From NCBI RefSeq assembly GCF_000237925.1, contig NW_017386008.1, positions 620,001-684,000 on the forward strand: a DNA stretch of 64,000 bases, in the 5' to 3' direction. Source of the stretch: Schistosoma mansoni (lineage: Eukaryota > Platyhelminthes > Trematoda > Strigeidida > Schistosomatidae). Both the position numbers and the translations under genes were made by a program. Below, one piece after another: positions 20,236 to 32,320 of the stretch (its first letter is position 1; every line of letters begins with the position of its first letter). The notes under the pieces are model-generated. The model saw nothing but the letters and a program-made list of their open reading frames with translations. It made no database searches and was not told the DNA's origin.

Positions 20236-21749
20236 CTTTACTTAAAAATCTCAAAATATATTGCTCATGGTCAATGATCACCAACAGACAACAGCAATCC
20301 ACTGACTCACTCACACTCTCAACCATCTTCTACACTAGTGTAGTGTGAATCTGTCATTAGTCTAATACATCACACAAATTAAAGGTGGTTTCGATCAATT
20401 TCATTTACAGACACGTCAACATCGAACTATTTGACTAAATATTCACATGTATCTCATTTATATTATTACTGAAATCTGAATGTCGTCTCGAACTAATCGA
20501 CGCTTAACAACAAACTGATATATATTTCAACAAATCAGCCACACAAATCACACAACATACTCTTTGCTCATACAGTCCGTGTGGATTCGTCACGCTGGAA
20601 TGTTGGCATTATTCAGTGTAGCTTGATGCAATTGATTGTGTAAATGAAGTAGTTGATCAGGTGACAGGATGGAGTGAGACACTGGCAACTGATGTGATTG
20701 ATGAGGATGACTAAAATTATCTTATACTGCAAAATACTCATTCACACATTTGTCATGTATTATCATCATTGCAGACATGTTAACTGCCTGTCTATTTTCC
20801 TCTCACACTATGTCAACTGCAATCACCCTTCCCTTTCTGTCACACTACTCGAAAACGAACGGGAACCTTGATGACAAACCACCGTTCCACCTTATCGACC
20901 AGAGAAAACAGGAAAACTTTGGTGTTGCAAATAAAGCACCCCACAATCACTCGTGAGGTAATTATGAATACGGTACTGCATACATTGTGTGGTAGTGTGG
21001 AACCATACATACACACACAGATAAACATTTACTCGCCTCCGATTTGTGGTGTTCATGAGATCTACTTAACTACTGTGGAATATCAATGAGGTGTTTATGA
21101 TATGACAGTAATATATTTGATTCACGTGAATACTTTTCGTGAAAAGAATGTCTTCAGTCCTATTTCTGCATTCAAACACATATTATCATGGATGCTGGTT
21201 TTAGCATGACCACATGACTCAAGCGTCACTATTAACTCTACTAACTGTTCATCACTTCATGAACAAAATGTCTAGTCATCCACACCTCCTGTAAATCTTT
21301 CTAAACACTACCAAGTGACAAGTCAAACTGATTACTTGATTCAATGATAATGATTTCAAGATAACATGATTAACGGATAAATTGAGAATCAATATTACTT
21401 TGGTAAAATCTGCTACCACAATTCGTGTCTGAACATTGTATGTAGTTGCGATTCGATTGGCAACGCAGGACAGTTGTTCTTCATCATTACTGATAAGCAT
21501 GATATTGAGACCCTCTTTGGCCAATTCTTCTGCATATGCTTCACCAATACCTGATGATGCACCAGTCACAACTGCCCATTCACCAGCTTTACGAAGTGTT
21601 TTCCGTTTAGAAAAGCACCATTTTCCAACAGTGTATTTCAAATAGATCAACAATAACTGTGAGAGTTTGAAACTTATCCAAGTAAAGATGAATGTAATAA
21701 GCAAGAGTAATCGATGCTCTGTGATAAGTTCGACAAAAGACAAAGTGGT

Positions 21750-22660
21750 CTACGTTACGAAAAGAATAGAGAAGGAGATGAAAGACTGAGATAAACAAGG
21801 CGTTCAAATAAATTATGACGACATAATCTGTACACAAATATCAATTGAATTCGACTGTGGATAACGGTTACAACTCGTATTCAGTATTCACTGTCAACTG
21901 GTGATCGGATCGATTAGGCTTCTGTGACACTTTTCTATTGACGGTTTTAGCAAACATTAGCTCAATAGAGTAAGTTTAGTACAGTTATTAAGTTTGACGG
22001 TTTTCGAATAACTTATGTTGTCTCTTTTTAGTTCTTGTTGTCTACATCGGTAAACGTTTGTCTGAATTTCTGAGTACTTGAGACATTTTTGATCACTACC
22101 CCTGTCACAGAAATCTTAGATCTCAGGTATTCCGACTTTTAATGACTTATGAACAAGCATTGTTTACTAGGCTGTGACAATTGTTCAGATGTTTGTTTGC
22201 ACAATGGTGGAAACTATGTTAAAATAAACCGGTGCTAATGTTGATGATGTACGACTCCCTAACATTATGTAAAATCAGGTCATAAGGTGGAAACTATTAA
22301 AATCTCTACTTTCGTCACTATGGGTTTTCAGGGACGTAGTAGAATTTACCTAGTTTGAATCACTTTTCACTATACCTTAATACTTGTCATATCACAGGAT
22401 ATCAGTTTATAGTTTGATGACAGTGGAAAGAATGGATTATTATCTTATGAGTAAGTTACTCTCACTTCTAGAGAAATACGGATATTAATTTGGTTCAACT
22501 AAATTCTCCCACATTGTTTTTCAAATGCTGTCAAATTTATTGAGGTTACCAATCGATTTGGGCTAAGCAGGTATTGAAATCCTGGAATCACTGGAAGACT
22601 GTTTTGAATTAGTGTGAGGCTCCACTACAGTACTCATCCACGACGATGTTTCTTGCAAAA
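21750..22660. other. upstream flank of SDR B, duplicated at SDR C
   Basis: From GAGTACTTGAGACATTTTTG (22067 onward) the sequence matches 28716-29290 with few differences. About 280 bp between 21.79 and 22.07 kb is absent from the C flank. Possible 5' exon and promoter of the SDR genes; no clear coding exon was seen. Confidence 0.5.
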
Positions 22661-22959
22661 CTTCTATTGAATGCTAATCATATAAGAGGTTTTCTCAGTT
22701 TGGCTTTTTTGCGAAGAATTCACTGAATCACTCCAACAGATATATTTTATTACATTTGTACATCATAATCAAAGATAGAATGTACTCAGAATGATATGAC
22801 TAAATCTTTTTAAAATAATATAACTATTTTCAAATGTATTCTATAATAGGAATAGTACATTCTTTCGTTAAATCTCTTTACCAACTAATACAATGTATAC
22901 ACTTAACATCAATAATTCAAATGAATAATATCAAACTTGAATAAACATTATAATATTAA

Positions 22960-23340
22960 TATCAGAAGGGGTTTCGGTGGATATTTTAATAATTTCAATA
23001 GTTCAGATCATGAGCCAATTAAAACTAGACCACCGTGAAAAACTTGGAAGCAATGAACGGCCGTTTCATCCTATTGTCCTACTCCTCAGCAGTGAGCATC
23101 CACTATCCCGCCTCGTGAGATTCGAACCCATGACCTATCAGTCTTGTGCGCAAGCGCTTAACCTCTAGACCACTGAACTTCCCGGTATCCAACGGTGTTA
23201 ATCTGTTACTTCAACCAATCCACGAACTTAATCGACACATACAACAATGTCTTCAGTGATTTACTATCTCACAACAGACCTGGTTGAACTCTACTGGTCA
23301 CTGCTACCCACTAGAAATTAAGGAAATACCTCTTGAAGCC
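22960..23340 (-). mobile_element. SINE2 copy, hammerhead decayed
   Basis: Minus-sense copy with 3' end, damaged hammerhead (stem II lost; CTGAGGAG retained), B box GGTTCGAATC and body to the CCAGTAGAGTTCAACCAGG block. It is followed by another partial SINE2 3' end at 23341-23400. Confidence 0.65.
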
Positions 23341-23445
23341 ATCCAGTGCTTTCAAGTTTTCTATGGTGGTTTAGCTTCATTTGACTAATGATTTCAACTA
23401 TCAAAATATCATATTAGTTCATAATTAATTGCGTAATCAACAATG

Positions 23446-23550
23446 TTATCAGAAGGGGGTTTTTAGTGAAGATTTAGTATTTCCATAGTTGAAAGCGTGA
23501 GTCAATTGAAACTATAACAATAATAAATCTCCACAAAAACCCCCCTTCTG

Positions 23551-23582
<32 letters not shown>

Positions 23583-23817
23583 CTTATTTTCACTCGTGAC
23601 TGACTTCAAGAATATATGTCCTGGAGTTCTAGTGGGAAGCACTGACCAGTGGAGTTCAACCAGATTTGTTGTAAGATAACAGCTCACTGAAGACAAATGG
23701 GGTGAATGTTTGTTCAACATCGTGGATTTGTTGAGGTTAGACATAAACACCTTCGGATGCCGGCCGGCTCAGTGGTCTATCTGTTAAGTACTCTAGCGAG
23801 AGACTGGTAGGTCCTTG
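23446..23817 (+). mobile_element. SINE2 fold-back head and body, cut by a gap
   Basis: Begins with the inverted SINE2 3' end (23446-23515), then the forward terminal module (ACAAAAACCCCCCTTCTGAT), a (TAA)n run (23549-23582), the body and the tRNA-like head GGCCGGCTCAGTGGTCTA. The sequence ends in the gap before the hammerhead. Confidence 0.6.
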
Positions 23818-24017
23818 NNNNNNNNNNNNNNNNNNNNNNNNNNNNNNNNNNNNNNNNNNNNNNNNNNNNNNNNNNNNNNNNNNNNNNNNNNNNNNNNNNN
23901 NNNNNNNNNNNNNNNNNNNNNNNNNNNNNNNNNNNNNNNNNNNNNNNNNNNNNNNNNNNNNNNNNNNNNNNNNNNNNNNNNNNNNNNNNNNNNNNNNNNN
24001 NNNNNNNNNNNNNNNNN
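23818..24017. other. assembly gap (200 N)
   Basis: Run of 200 N, a scaffold placeholder. Confidence 0.99.
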
Positions 24018-25892
24018 ATGTCGGAACACCTTAGCTAAACAACAGAGAAAGTAAGTACAAACGCATCACATACAAAAGCCTGTGTCCGTATTTTATTGCA
24101 TGAGTAATAATGATGATGTTCATAAATTTAATGTAATAATTCGTTATTTTTGACATACTCAGCAAAATGTTGTTCCTTATTGCGGTTCATTCAAATGTTA
24201 TACGTTACGACAAATTGTCTACAAATATCCCCTAAATAACCGACGTGCAGGCGAAAAAGCGACATTTCCCCTTTATTTACGCTTTTGTCCGCTTTATTTC
24301 CCCTTTGTTCGCCTTTATTTCCCCTTTATTGGTTGTTTGGGACAGAGAAACAATAGATATTGGATATAAATGTGGTCACATATAAAGTGTGATAAATAGG
24401 AAAATTATGTGATCTCTATTTTGTTGTTACAAAATAAACACTGAATACACATGTCACGATAGTACGGAGTACGATGTTATGAATTTAGGAACGAAAACCA
24501 TTGAGCTTATGTAGTAAGATTGGTTCTCCTCGGAACTGACAACAGCCAATTTTAACCAACACGTCAAATCTCGACGACCAAGACAAGAAGAAGACTGGAT
24601 TGTAGGTAAATTGATATTTGTGTTAGGACAAGTTACTTAAACGAAATTTGTACAAAAGTTGTTACTATAGTAGCAAAACATGACCTTCGAGCATGTAGCA
24701 ATTCAAATGGTTCAAATGGTTGAGGACGGAATAGAAGAAGCTTTCGCTTAACGGGCTTCCGTGTCTGATAGCAGTGGATCACCAATACCTCCAGGCAAGA
24801 ACTTAAATCTTTAGCGAACTAAAAAAAATATGACAACCAATCAGAGGGCAAAGGTCGTGCGAAAAAGCGAATTGATAGGAAGTATGCGAGGGGCTATTTT
24901 CCTGAAGAGATTTTAACCCTCCTAATAAGATCTAACCATTCTTGCGACCGAGTTTGTATGTAAATTTATATTTATAATGAAATCTAGAACCTCCATTTAC
25001 CCAATTACTTTGTTTTGGTTTGAACTGGTCAGTAGTACGTATCTTAACTAAATTTGACAATCATTCATCATTCCAAACTTAATTGGTTTGAAGCTACAAC
25101 CGCAATTTAATGGATGAACTTATTTCACGCTCTAATTCGCAAGCTTCCTGATTCTCTATAACTAGTTCTTATGTAATGCAGATGCCTGTAAGTAATCATG
25201 AAATTGGTGCATCACTCTCTCCGAAAATATATCGCATGTGCGTGTGTACGGTATTTCAGTGGTGTCAGGTTGGTAAAGCCCTATCTCAAGAGATTACATG
25301 GCATTTCTAGAATTGGATTTCGTGTTTTCATGGCCCCCGAACTCACCACGTCGGTGTGATTTTGTGAGGAAACAGTTGCTCTCTGGTCAAATTATCAGGG
25401 CAATAGTAAATCGAACAGTTAACCTAATAAATTAATATCACTACTATCCATCTATTACCATTCCCAATAACTATTTGCCTGAATAACAACTTATCGAAGA
25501 GATCAGATTAAGTAGACGAAAAATAGTTTCTCGTTCAATGCACGATGATATATGAGAGAAAAACGCTCTATTTACATTAGTTCTAGGTTGTCTCTGGGAG
25601 TTAGTCCTTGAGACTGTATTTTTGTGATACACGATCTAATGAGTAAGACCGTGTGTGTGAGTTGAGACGTTGAAATGGTAGTTACCGAAGCATTCATTGT
25701 TAGATGATTCGGTATGAAATTTTGAGAAGAAATAGTAGCCAGGCTAATTGTAGAATAAAGAGTGACTAACCATTGATAATAAGGGAACTAGTTCATTAAA
25801 ATTTAGATTCTATTTGTTTAAAAATAATTTCTCAGATAAAGTTACATTTAATTCATTGGAAAGAAATTTGTATAAGTGAATGTTCATAAAAT
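24018..25892. other. intergenic, no gene recognised
   Basis: No supported open frame. Notable local features are the repeated CCCCTTTATTT units (24.27-24.33 kb), a GGTTCAAAT direct repeat (24.71 kb) and two GCGAAAAAGCGA blocks (24.25 and 24.86 kb). It may hold an unrecognised LTR-type repeat. Confidence 0.35.
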
Positions 25893-26218
25893 TGAGGATA
25901 CAACGGATCTTCTAGTTTTGCAACTAGCAACCAGTAGTATCTTCTATAATCGTTCGTTCCCAGTCGAATAGAAACCAGAAGTCAGACGAGGAGAGACAGG
26001 GAATATATATTTGATTCGTTACCAATATATCGAGAGACTTCATTCTTAACTGTCTATTGTAACGTAGGATCTGTGTCTCACGCCGTGTTACAACGTGATC
26101 TGGTGCGGATGCATGATCGAAAGCCTTCAGTTAAACAAGTCTACTTAAACAACATGGTCAGCATCCAATGTCGAACACTTAATGAGCTATTGATTTTGGG
26201 GAATTATTTACAACTACA
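25893..26218 (-). mobile_element. solo LTR of the CsRn1-type gypsy family
   Basis: The minus strand starts TGTAGTTGTAAATAATTCCC and ends GTTGTATCCTCA. It matches the LTRs at 43814-44546 and 48543-48852 along its length (for example CATTGGATGCTGACCA, TCGATATATTGGTAACGAAT). There is no coding part. I see no matching TSD (AAAT versus AGAC), so it may have arisen by recombination between different insertions. It lies just downstream of SDR copy C. Confidence 0.8.
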
Positions 26219-26293
26219 AGACCATTGTTTTATATGATAAGTTTTATTGTGTTTCAGGTAAATTTCGAAAAACTAAACAAAACAACATTCATA

Positions 26294-28664
26294 TTAGTCG
26301 GCTTTTTTAGATTGTTCACGATATGGACAGAATGTATGTTCGATTAGTTTTAACCATAATGATATTGGAAATAAATTATAAACAAATGCTTTTAATTCAT
26401 GCGGGAAATAACCAGTAATTTGTTGTGTAACACCATACATATCTAATGAACTTTTAGCATAAGCTTTAGCAGTTGGTATAAAAAATGTAGGTTTCATTTG
26501 ATGGGTTAAATTTGTTGATACAAATAATGGATTCATAATTTGTATAATGAAATTCTTTTGATACATTTCTGCAGTTAAACATCTAGAAAAATGAATAATA
26601 GCTGCTTTGGTTGAAGCGTACAATGAAACATAAGGAAATACTTTGAAACCTGTATAAGATCCAATATTGATAATACCAGGATAAGATTCTTTCTGTGTTA
26701 ACATTTTCGGCAGAATGATACTTGTCATTGTTACTGTAGACAAAATATTACAATGAATGATGTTTTGAATTGATTCTTCATTTGGTGAATTCACTTCCCC
26801 AGTAAACAACTCAATGGGTAATCCCACACCAACATTATTCACTAAACAAGCGATTGTGGATAATTGGTCAACAGCAGGTTTGATTATTTCATAAACATCA
26901 TTCTAAACAGAAGAGAAGAAAAAAAATTGTTAGTGTTTTAACCATGGAATATCTGAAATATTTCAACAATGTCAATATATGCCGATGTGTTTGGATCGTG
27001 AATTGTGGATGAATCTGAGACAGGTTCTCTATTACATTTCTAAATAGCTAATGTGATTTACACTGAGTGGATGGAACGGAACATTCTGTTGTATGTCCAA
27101 CTAGTATGCTTTATTTTGATGATAAGTGTCTGTGTATTTCCGTTTTCAATATTCACAACTGAAATCTAATCACTTTCTGTTAATTTAGGTGCATCGTGTG
27201 TGGATGTTTTGGTATTAAAATGAGAGGATGTTATGACAAATTCGGTGATGAGATTGACAGTGAATTGTCCACTGTCCACCTCCGTGTTTGCGAATGAATG
27301 TCACAATGTGTGTAATGATATTTCCAATTACTGTGTATACAGTTATCTCCGAAACAATATTTGAATGACAGTCAACCAGTGTCTGCTAACACATATGCAT
27401 ACAGAAAGATTATCTCCAACTTAGCACAAGTTATATCAATAGATATTTCATTCACTTACAAATTTCAAAATACATTGGTCGTGGTCAGAGATCACTAACA
27501 GACGACAGCGATCCACTTACTCACTCACACTCTAAACTGCCATTTACACTAGTGTAGAGTGAATCTGTCATTAGTCTCATACATCACACAAATTAAAGGT
27601 GGTTTCAATCAATATCATATAGAGACAGGTCAACACCGAACCATTCGACTAAATATTCACATGCATGTCATCGATATTATCACTGAAATCTCATTCTCGT
27701 CTCGAACTAGTCGACAGTCAACAACAAGTTGATATATGTTTCAACAAAGCAGCCACACAAATCACACAACATACTCTGTGCTCACATATGCAATGTGAAT
27801 TCTGCCTTATTGACCAGAGTAAACACAAAAACATTGATGTTGCAAATAAAGCACCCCACAATCACTCGTGAGGTAATTATGAATACAGTACTGCATACAT
27901 TGTGTGGTAGTGTGGAACCATACATACACACACAGATAAACATTTACTCGCCTCCAATTTGTGGTAGTCATGAGATCTACTAAACAACTGTGGAATATCA
28001 ATGAGGTGTTTATGATATGATAGTAATATATTTGATTCACGTGAATACTTTTCGTGAAAAGAATGTCTTCAGTCCTATTCCTGCATTCAAACACACATTA
28101 TCATGGATGCTGGTTTTAGCATGACCACATGACTCAAGCGTCACTATTAACTCTACTAACTGTTCATCACTTCATGAACAAAATGTCTACTCATGCACAC
28201 CGTCTGTAAATCTATGCAGACATTACCGAATGATAAATCAAACTGATTGCTTGTTTCAATGATAATGATTTCAAGATAACATGATTAACAGATAAATTGA
28301 GAATGAATATTACTTTAGTAAAATCTGCAACCACAAATCTTGTTTGAACATTATAGATATTTGCAATTCGATTGGCAACGCAGGACAGTTGTTCTTCATC
28401 ATTACTGATAAGCATGATATTGAGACTCTCTTTGGCCAATTCTTCTGCATATGCTTCACCAATACCTGATGATGCACCAGTCACAACTGCCCATTCACCA
28501 GCTTTATGAAGTGTTTTCCGTTTAGAAAAGCACCATTTTCCAACAGTGTATTTCAAATAGACCAACAATAACTGTGAGAGTTTGAAACTTATCCAAATGA
28601 AGATGAATGTAATAAGCAAGAGTAATCGATGCTCTGTGATAAGTTCGACAATAGACAAAGTGGT
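26294..28664 (-). CDS. HSD17B12-like: SDR copy C: very-long-chain 3-oxoacyl-CoA reductase / 17β-HSD type 12-like
   Basis: Exons 28664-28314 (351 bp) and 26902-26294 (609 bp) join in phase 0 across a 1.4-kb intron (donor AAA|GTAATA; acceptor TCTGTTTAG|AATG). They give 319 residues. A hydrophobic N-terminal segment (LLLLITFIFIWISFKL) is followed by TGASSGIG, YAEELAK, NNVG, the catalytic Ser in INIGSYTG and YASTK. Exon 2 is clearly diverged from copy A (PIELFTGEVNSP, FKVFPYVSLYAS) while exon 1 is almost the same. The frame ends RREQSKKAD-like (YREQSKKAD). No ATG is in frame in exon 1, so a 5' exon is missing, as in A and B. The intron lacks the SINE2 copies of A and B. All catalytic residues are kept, so probably functional. 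Confidence 0.85.
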
Positions 28665-29895
28665 CTAAATTACGAAAAGAATAGAGAAGGAGATGAAACA
28701 CTGAGATAAACAAAGCTGAGTACTTGAGACATTTTTGATCACTACCACTGTCACACAAATCTTAGATCTCAGGTATTCCGACTTTTAATGACTTATGAAC
28801 AAGCATTGTTTACTAGGCTGTGACAATTGTTCAGATATTTGTTTGCACAATGGTGGAAACTATGTTAAAATAAACCGGTGCTAATGTTGATGATGTACGA
28901 CTCCCTAACATTGTGTAAAATCATGTCATAAGGTGGAAACTATGAAAATCTCTACTTTCGTCACTATGGGTTTTCAGGGACGTAGTAGAATTTCCCTAGT
29001 TTGAATTACTTTTTACTCTACTCCAATACTTGTCATATCACAGGATATCAGTTTATAGTTTGATGAATGTGGAAAGAATGGATTATTATCTTATGAGTAA
29101 GTTACTCTCACTTCTAGAGAAATACGGATATTAATTTGGTTCAACTAAATTCTCCCACATTGTTTTTCAAATGCTGTCAAAATTTATTGAGGTTACCAAT
29201 CGATTTGGACTAAGCAGGTGTTGAAATCCTGGAATCACTGGAAGACTGTTTTGAATTAGTGTGAGGCTCCACTATAGTGCTCATCCACGACCCTACATTC
29301 GAGCGTCGAACTCAGAACACTCAGTCTTGCAAACAAACGTTTGACGTTCTGATCAATAAGTCAGCATTCAATGGTGTACAAACCTAATGTAAATCAATCC
29401 ATGGTATTAGGTGACAATCTTGCATTGTTCTCAGTAGATAACAGTCTCACATCTGATATTGTTGAACTCTCGGAAGTTTCTCTCGAAGCTGGTCACTAGT
29501 GAGCACATGATAATTAACAGTGTAGCATTGTGAAGATTGTTGAATTCTATTCAGATCACGAATCCATTGAAATGATCTATTTGTACCGATCCACGAACTT
29601 GAGCGACACATCCATCATTGTCTTCAGTGAGTTACTATCTCACAACAGACCTGGTTGAACTCCACTAGTCACTGCCTTCTACTAGAACTCCAGGAAATAC
29701 CTCTTGAAGCCGTCCAGTGCTTCCAAGTTTTCCGTGGTGGTTTAGCTTCATTTGACTCATGATCTCAACTATCAAAATATCATATTAGTTCATAATTAAT
29801 TGCGTAATCAACAATGTTATCACAAGGGGGTTTTGTGGAGATTTAGTATTTTCATAGTTGAAAGCATGAGTCAATTGAAACTATGACAATAATAA
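28665..29895. other. upstream flank of SDR C, duplicate of the SDR B flank
   Basis: 28716-29290 matches 22067-22640, and 29690-29895 matches 23330-23535, ending at the same AATAATAA next to a gap. 29220-29350 is a degenerate SINE2-like segment and 29590-29760 is a SINE2 5' body fused to a 3' end without the tRNA/ribozyme middle. Confidence 0.55.
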
Positions 29896-30095
29896 NNNNN
29901 NNNNNNNNNNNNNNNNNNNNNNNNNNNNNNNNNNNNNNNNNNNNNNNNNNNNNNNNNNNNNNNNNNNNNNNNNNNNNNNNNNNNNNNNNNNNNNNNNNNN
30001 NNNNNNNNNNNNNNNNNNNNNNNNNNNNNNNNNNNNNNNNNNNNNNNNNNNNNNNNNNNNNNNNNNNNNNNNNNNNNNNNNNNNNNNNNNNNNNN
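29896..30095. other. assembly gap (200 N)
   Basis: Run of 200 N. Confidence 0.99.
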
Positions 30096-30200
30096 TTATG
30101 ATAAGCAAAGTTGGATGTAACGAGCAGTGAAGTGAGTCTGACCCGGGTTTCGTCCTATCTCGGACTCGGCTACAGGATGTACCAGCATCTCAGAGTCCAT
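30096..30200 (-). mobile_element. Smα fragment, hammerhead decayed
   Basis: Minus-sense Smα end with CATCCAACTTTGCTTAT, GAAACCCGGG and a core reading TAGCCGA in place of CTGACGA. Cut on the left by the gap. Confidence 0.65.
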
Positions 30201-30650
30201 TGAATCGGATCAGTTTCAGCTTCAGTTTGGAAAGAACAGGAGGCTCGACGGCCTGTGTTAATCCTCACAATCATGGTCTCTCAACTGATCCAAATTTCTG
30301 ATGAAACAGTCGACAGACGAAGTTCCGTAAATTTGTGACATGTTTCAATATAACAATATTCAATAAGAATTAGACAACGTGAAGTCTATACCATCACATA
30401 TTTTGAATGGATTCCATTTGAATATTCGTTTTCTGTGTTCTTTGGGGGAAAACCTAAACTATGCAGCCTGTTTATTAATGGTTCCTAACACTTGTTTATA
30501 CCTACATTATTTACCAATGTGATGAATTGAGAGATGTATTATTATATTATATTCACCAATCACAGACATCAATATTCTCAGCCATTTTGAGATTGAGTGT
30601 AATTATGTTCTTTTGATTGTGAATTGAAGCACTCTTACAGATTTGGGAAC
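30201..30650. other. intergenic, nothing recognised
   Basis: AT-rich, no supported gene or repeat. Confidence 0.4.
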
Positions 30651-30654
30651 ATAC

Positions 30655-30830
30655 CGTGTTATGATGGCACTGGACGGCCGTTTCGTTCTATTGTGGGACT
30701 TCTCAGAAGTGCGCATTCACGACTTCGCCTCGCAAGATTCCAACCCAAGACCTAACAGTCTCGTGTCAGAGCACTTAACCGATAGACCACTGAGCTGGCC
30801 GGCATTCGATGGTGTTTATGTATTACTTCA
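30655..30830 (-). mobile_element. SINE2 fragment
   Basis: Minus-sense hammerhead (core CTGAGAA, one invariant base changed; GAAA kept) plus tRNA-like head with GGCCAGCTCAGTGGTCTA. The 3' end and body are missing. Confidence 0.65.
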
Positions 30831-31877
30831 ACCAATCAAACCGAATTACCTTGTTTTGGTATGAAATTGAACTGTTTTAACTATTCTTAATCATTTGCCT
30901 ACCTCAGTATGAACGTATTTTTCTATGGGTTCCTAGTTTTATAGTAACTGGATTTTAAACATCTGGACCCAACAGAACTGAACAGATTACAAATTTTCAT
31001 TCAACGTCTAAAATCCTTCTAAACCGCTTTAGTTACTTTTTCGTTAACCGCTAGTAGGTCTTCATTGTATTTTACAGAGTATAAAGGGAATTATAAAGAA
31101 TATTTTTTATAAAAGGGATGATATCAACCGAACACCCGAATGGTTATAGCATATCCATTAATCGTTCAAATATTTGCTTTCCAGGTTTTCAGTAGTGACC
31201 TAACATTGATCGACTCATGATCTCAATCAATACTTAACAATCTCCGAAACCCCATAGCCTAATCATATTTTATGTCTCCATTTGAAGAACAAAACTTTAT
31301 GATCATTAGCACAAGTTGTAACAGAAGATTGAGATAAGCAATATCCTTAATATTGAGGTGATGAAAAATAGTTTTAGTTCAAGATAAGGGTGTTGGATGT
31401 ATTGTAGTTTATAAGCTGGTTGGTTTAGTTGTGAAGCTTTCGTTTTTCTCCTGAACAATATCATTAGTACTTACTTTAAAGACAAGTTACCTATAAGAAT
31501 TGCTCCACAACTGACTAACAGCTTATTTTGTTTGTCTGTGATTCTGCTGGTTGTTGTTTATAACTGTGTAGTCGTTGCTGTATGTTTATTTTAGCTATTT
31601 TTATTCCTGATCTGAACTCTGACCCTGCGGTTGTTGATCTCTTTCGTTCTTGGCTGATAAATTCGGTTCAATCCAGACAACCTAACAGTTATGAACAACA
31701 ATCGACAGAATCCCAGATAAACAGAACAAGCTATTAGTTAACTGTGGTGTAATTCTTATCGCTCATTTGCCTTTGAAGTAAGTGCTAATGGTGTTGTTCA
31801 GAAGAACAATGAATGCTCCCTAACTAAAATAACAATAATAATATTATTATTATTAGTTGTTATTATTAATACTATTA
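30831..31877. other. intergenic, nothing recognised
   Basis: AT-rich. A short SINE2-like end lies at 31.18-31.23 kb and (ATT)n runs at 31.83-31.87 kb. No gene seen. Confidence 0.4.
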
Positions 31878-32320
31878 TTGCTTACTTACTTACTTACGCC
31901 CTGTTACCCCTCGTCGAGGAGCATAGGCCGCTCACCAGCATTCTCCATCCATCTCTGTCCTGAGCCTTCCTTTCCAGTTCTTTCCAGTTGTTATTCATCC
32001 TTTTCATATCGGCTTCTATTTCCCGGCGTAGTGTGTTCTTTGGCCTTCCTCTTTTCCGCTTTCCTTCCGGATTCCAAGTTAGGGATTGAGTCGTGATGCA
32101 CATTGGTGATTTCCTTAGTGTATGTCCGATCCACTTTCAATGTCTTTTCTTGATTTCCTCTTCAGCTGGAAGCTGGATTGTCCTCTCCCACAGAAGGCTG
32201 TTGCTAATAGTATTAGGCCAATGAATGTTGAGTATTTTGCGTAGACAACGGTTTATAAATACTTGTACCTTCCTGATGATGGTCGTAGTAGTTCTCCACG
32301 TTTCAGAACTTTACTTTACT
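31878..32320 (-). mobile_element. RTE 3' end with (TTAC)n tail
   Basis: The minus strand codes the RTE C-terminus: [56 protein letters not shown] and [14 protein letters not shown]. One stop replaces the Trp before KWIGHTL (about 32130). The tail is a short TTAC repeat (31880-31897). The last ~120 bp are nearly identical to 1-116. Confidence 0.8.

Larger units (their letters stand above)
18400..21749 (-). pseudogene. HSD17B12-like: SDR copy B: HSD17B12-like, second exon broken
   Basis: Exon 1 (21749-21399, 351 bp) is open and nearly identical to copy A from KWCFSKRKT to VADFTK, including TGASSGIG, with the same donor (AAA|GTAATA) and a strong pyrimidine-rich acceptor. Its first ~40 residues differ from A and match C. 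Exon 2 (from 18997, acceptor TTTGTTTAG) starts well (NDVYEIIKPAIEQL and NNVG) but has a frameshift near 18.82 kb (about one base lost before IILSKML), further frameshifts near 18.65 and 18.58 kb, and diverged sequence (MMLPLDLFVGDIGSPNEQ). YSSTK is still readable. The intron is the inverted counterpart of the copy A intron, with both SINE2 insertions. As assembled it cannot make a full enzyme. Confidence 0.75.

Noticed and set aside
25893-26218. TSD for the solo gypsy LTR
   Set aside because: The flanking tetramers (AAAT and AGAC) do not match.
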